NCBI GenBank assembly: GCA_028718065.1
Contig: JAQUMP010000021.1
Location: forward strand, 1 to 5,715
Direction: 5' to 3'
DNA from: Chitinivibrionales bacterium
Lineage (GTDB): Bacteria; Fibrobacterota; Chitinivibrionia; Chitinivibrionales; FEN-1185
Length of the DNA: 5,715 nt
The notes below the pieces were generated by a model that saw only the letters and a list, made by a program, of their open reading frames with translations, was not told the DNA's origin and searched no databases. Below, one piece after another: positions 5,004 through 5,715 of the stretch; position 1 is the first letter of the stretch; every line of letters begins with the position of its first letter. The position numbers and the translations under genes were made by a program.

Positions 5004-5188
5004 TGGCTCGAAAAGCGGCAATTGAAAAATGCAGGAAAAAACCTAAATTTTCAACGAGAAAATACAACCGGTGTCATAAATGCGGCCGTAAACGGGCCTA
5101 CATCCGCCGGTTCGGCTTGTGCAGGATATGTTTTCGTTCCATGGCCCTCGACGGGTTTATTCCCGGCGTCGTAAAATCGAGTTGGTAA
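5003..5188 (+). CDS. rpsN: 30S ribosomal protein S14, zinc-binding short type
   Basis: S14 is a head protein of the small subunit that joins late and contacts S3 and S10. The 61 residues are those of the short zinc form (type Z), not the roughly 101-residue zinc-free form. Two CxxC pairs, Cys24/Cys27 and Cys40/Cys43, are spaced by 12 residues and would bind one Zn2+. The opening MARKAAIEKCRKKPKFSTR, the central YIRRFGLCRICFR (33-45) and the final KSSW are typical. The symbol rpsZ is also used for this form. The ATG overlaps the rplE stop (TAATG), and AGGAG at 4990-4994 has an 8-nt spacer. Dependence on zinc suggests a zinc-free paralogue could exist elsewhere in the genome, but none is visible here. 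Confidence 0.97.
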   Translation: MARKAAIEKCRKKPKFSTRKYNRCHKCGRKRAYIRRFGLCRICFRSMALDGFIPGVVKSSW

Positions 5189-5228
5189 ACGGCCGAGGTA
5201 TGGCAAACTATTTAAGGGAGCGCTTATA

Positions 5229-5624
5229 ATGTCGATGGATCCGATCAGTGATATGTTTACCTCAATCCGCAATGCGGTTGGGGCCAAAAAGCGGACGGTC
5301 AGCATGCCGGCTTCCAGTCTTAAAAAAGAGATCGTGCGCATTCTGTTCGAAAATCATTTCATCAGCAAGTACGCATTTGTAAACGATACCAAACAGGGTA
5401 CCATTAAAATTTTGCTCAAATGGGACCCTACCATGCAAAACGCCATCCGGGGCATCAAGCGCGTCAGCACGCCGGGGCGGCGCCGCTACGCGCCGGTCGA
5501 CAAGGTCCCCAAGGTTCTGCGCGGTATGGGTATTTCTATTGTGTCAACGTCCAAGGGCCTCATGACCGACGAACAGTGCCGCAAGAACAAGATCGGCGGC
5601 GAGGTTATAGGATTGGTTTGGTAG
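5229..5624 (+). CDS. rpsH: 30S ribosomal protein S8
   Basis: S8 binds the central domain of 16S rRNA (helix 21) and organises the platform. In E. coli it also represses the spc operon by binding its mRNA. The 131 residues are the usual length. Blocks are DPISDMFTSIRNAVGAKK (4-21), LKKEIVRILFENHFI (31-45), KRVSTPGRRRYAPVDKVPKV (77-96) and the signature GMGISIVSTSKGLMTDEQC (99-117). It ends IGGEVIGLVW. The ATG at 5229 is chosen over the ATG at 5235 because AAGGGAG at 5214-5220 is 8 nt before it. The stop is TAG at 5622-5624, embedded in the GTAG end of a palindrome. I could not recognise an S8-binding copy of helix 21 in this mRNA. Confidence 0.97.
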   Translation: MSMDPISDMFTSIRNAVGAKKRTVSMPASSLKKEIVRILFENHFISKYAFVNDTKQGTIKILLKWDPTMQNAIRGIKRVSTPGRRRYAPVDKVPKVLRGMGISIVSTSKGLMTDEQCRKNKIGGEVIGLVW

Positions 5625-5647
5625 GGGCACGGTAACCGCGCCCGTAC
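5621..5647. repeat. 27-bp imperfect palindrome containing the rpsH stop
   Basis: The arms are GGGCACGGT (5625-5633) and ACCGCGCCC (5635-5643), with one mismatch and a single-base centre. They are flanked by GTAG (5621-5624) and GTAC (5644-5647). The TAG of the left end is the rpsH stop codon, and the G before it is the last base of the final Trp codon. The ends agree with the other elements but the interior (CGGT/ACCG) is a third type. Confidence 0.85.
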
Positions 5648-5668
5648 AAAAAGAAAATGAATTGGTGT

Positions 5669-5696
5669 GTAGGGGCGTATTGCAATACGCCCTTAC
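5669..5696. repeat. 28-bp palindrome, GTATTGCAATAC type
   Basis: The core GGGCGTATTGCAATACGCCC at 5673-5692 is a perfect 20-bp palindrome. GTA at 5669-5671 and TAC at 5694-5696 extend it past one mismatch (G opposite T, a possible wobble pair in RNA). It is the intact relative of the decayed element at 2596-2634. It lies 44 nt after the rpsH stop. The remaining bases to the window edge are AT-rich and show no convincing gene start. Confidence 0.92.
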
Positions 5697-5715
5697 AAAA
5701 ATGTTAATTTTATTG

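Noticed and set aside
211..5696. CRISPR-like array
   Set aside because: The repeats are scattered between genes, are fully palindromic and vary inside. There are no regularly sized spacers and no cas genes.
5701..5715. ATG at 5701 as the start of rplF
   Set aside because: The residues (M-L-I-L-L) do not resemble the L6 N-terminus (usually M-S-R-I-G-K), and no SD precedes it. The true start is probably beyond the window.

Overview
The window is a housekeeping segment of a bacterial chromosome. It holds the 3' part of the S10 ribosomal-protein operon running directly into the first part of the spc operon, all on the + strand. Gene order is rplW (3' end only), rplB, rpsS, rplV, rpsC, rplP, rpmC, rpsQ, rplN, rplX, rplE, rpsN (zinc type), rpsH. 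This is the canonical bacterial order, and rplF would be expected just past the right edge. Every gene is intact apart from the edge-truncated rplW. No stretch over 300 bases lacks a gene.

The source is a bacterium of moderately high GC that uses ordinary Shine-Dalgarno (SD) initiation with some GTG and TTG starts. The phylum cannot be fixed from the sequence. The zinc-type S14, the L2 variant with DHPM instead of DHPH, and the GTAGGGGC-type palindromes would fit an uncultured lineage (PVC-like or Omnitrophota-like groups are possible), but that is a weak impression.

Layout: 1-197 is the end of L23, and 198-314 carries two long perfect palindromes before L2. L2, S19, L22 and S3 (315-2596) follow closely, and S19 has a low-complexity Ala/Pro/Gly tail. 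Positions 2596-2668 hold a degenerate palindromic element. L16, L29 and S17 (2669-3579) follow, with L29 and S17 overlapping by 1 nt. Positions 3577-3644 hold two tandem palindromes before L14, and 4010-4107 holds two more before L24. L24, L5 and S14 overlap at TTGA and TAATG junctions. S8 ends at 5624 inside another palindrome, and one more lies at 5669-5696.

The proteins are structural parts of both ribosomal subunits, probably made from one long mRNA. I see no promoter, no intrinsic terminator with a T-run, and no recognisable ribosomal-protein autoregulatory site.

The one non-routine feature is a family of about nine short palindromes, mostly 27-28 bp and bounded by GTA and TAC. They occupy five gene junctions, and at four of these the element starts at or overlaps the stop codon of the preceding gene. 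I found no new enzymatic or defence system here.
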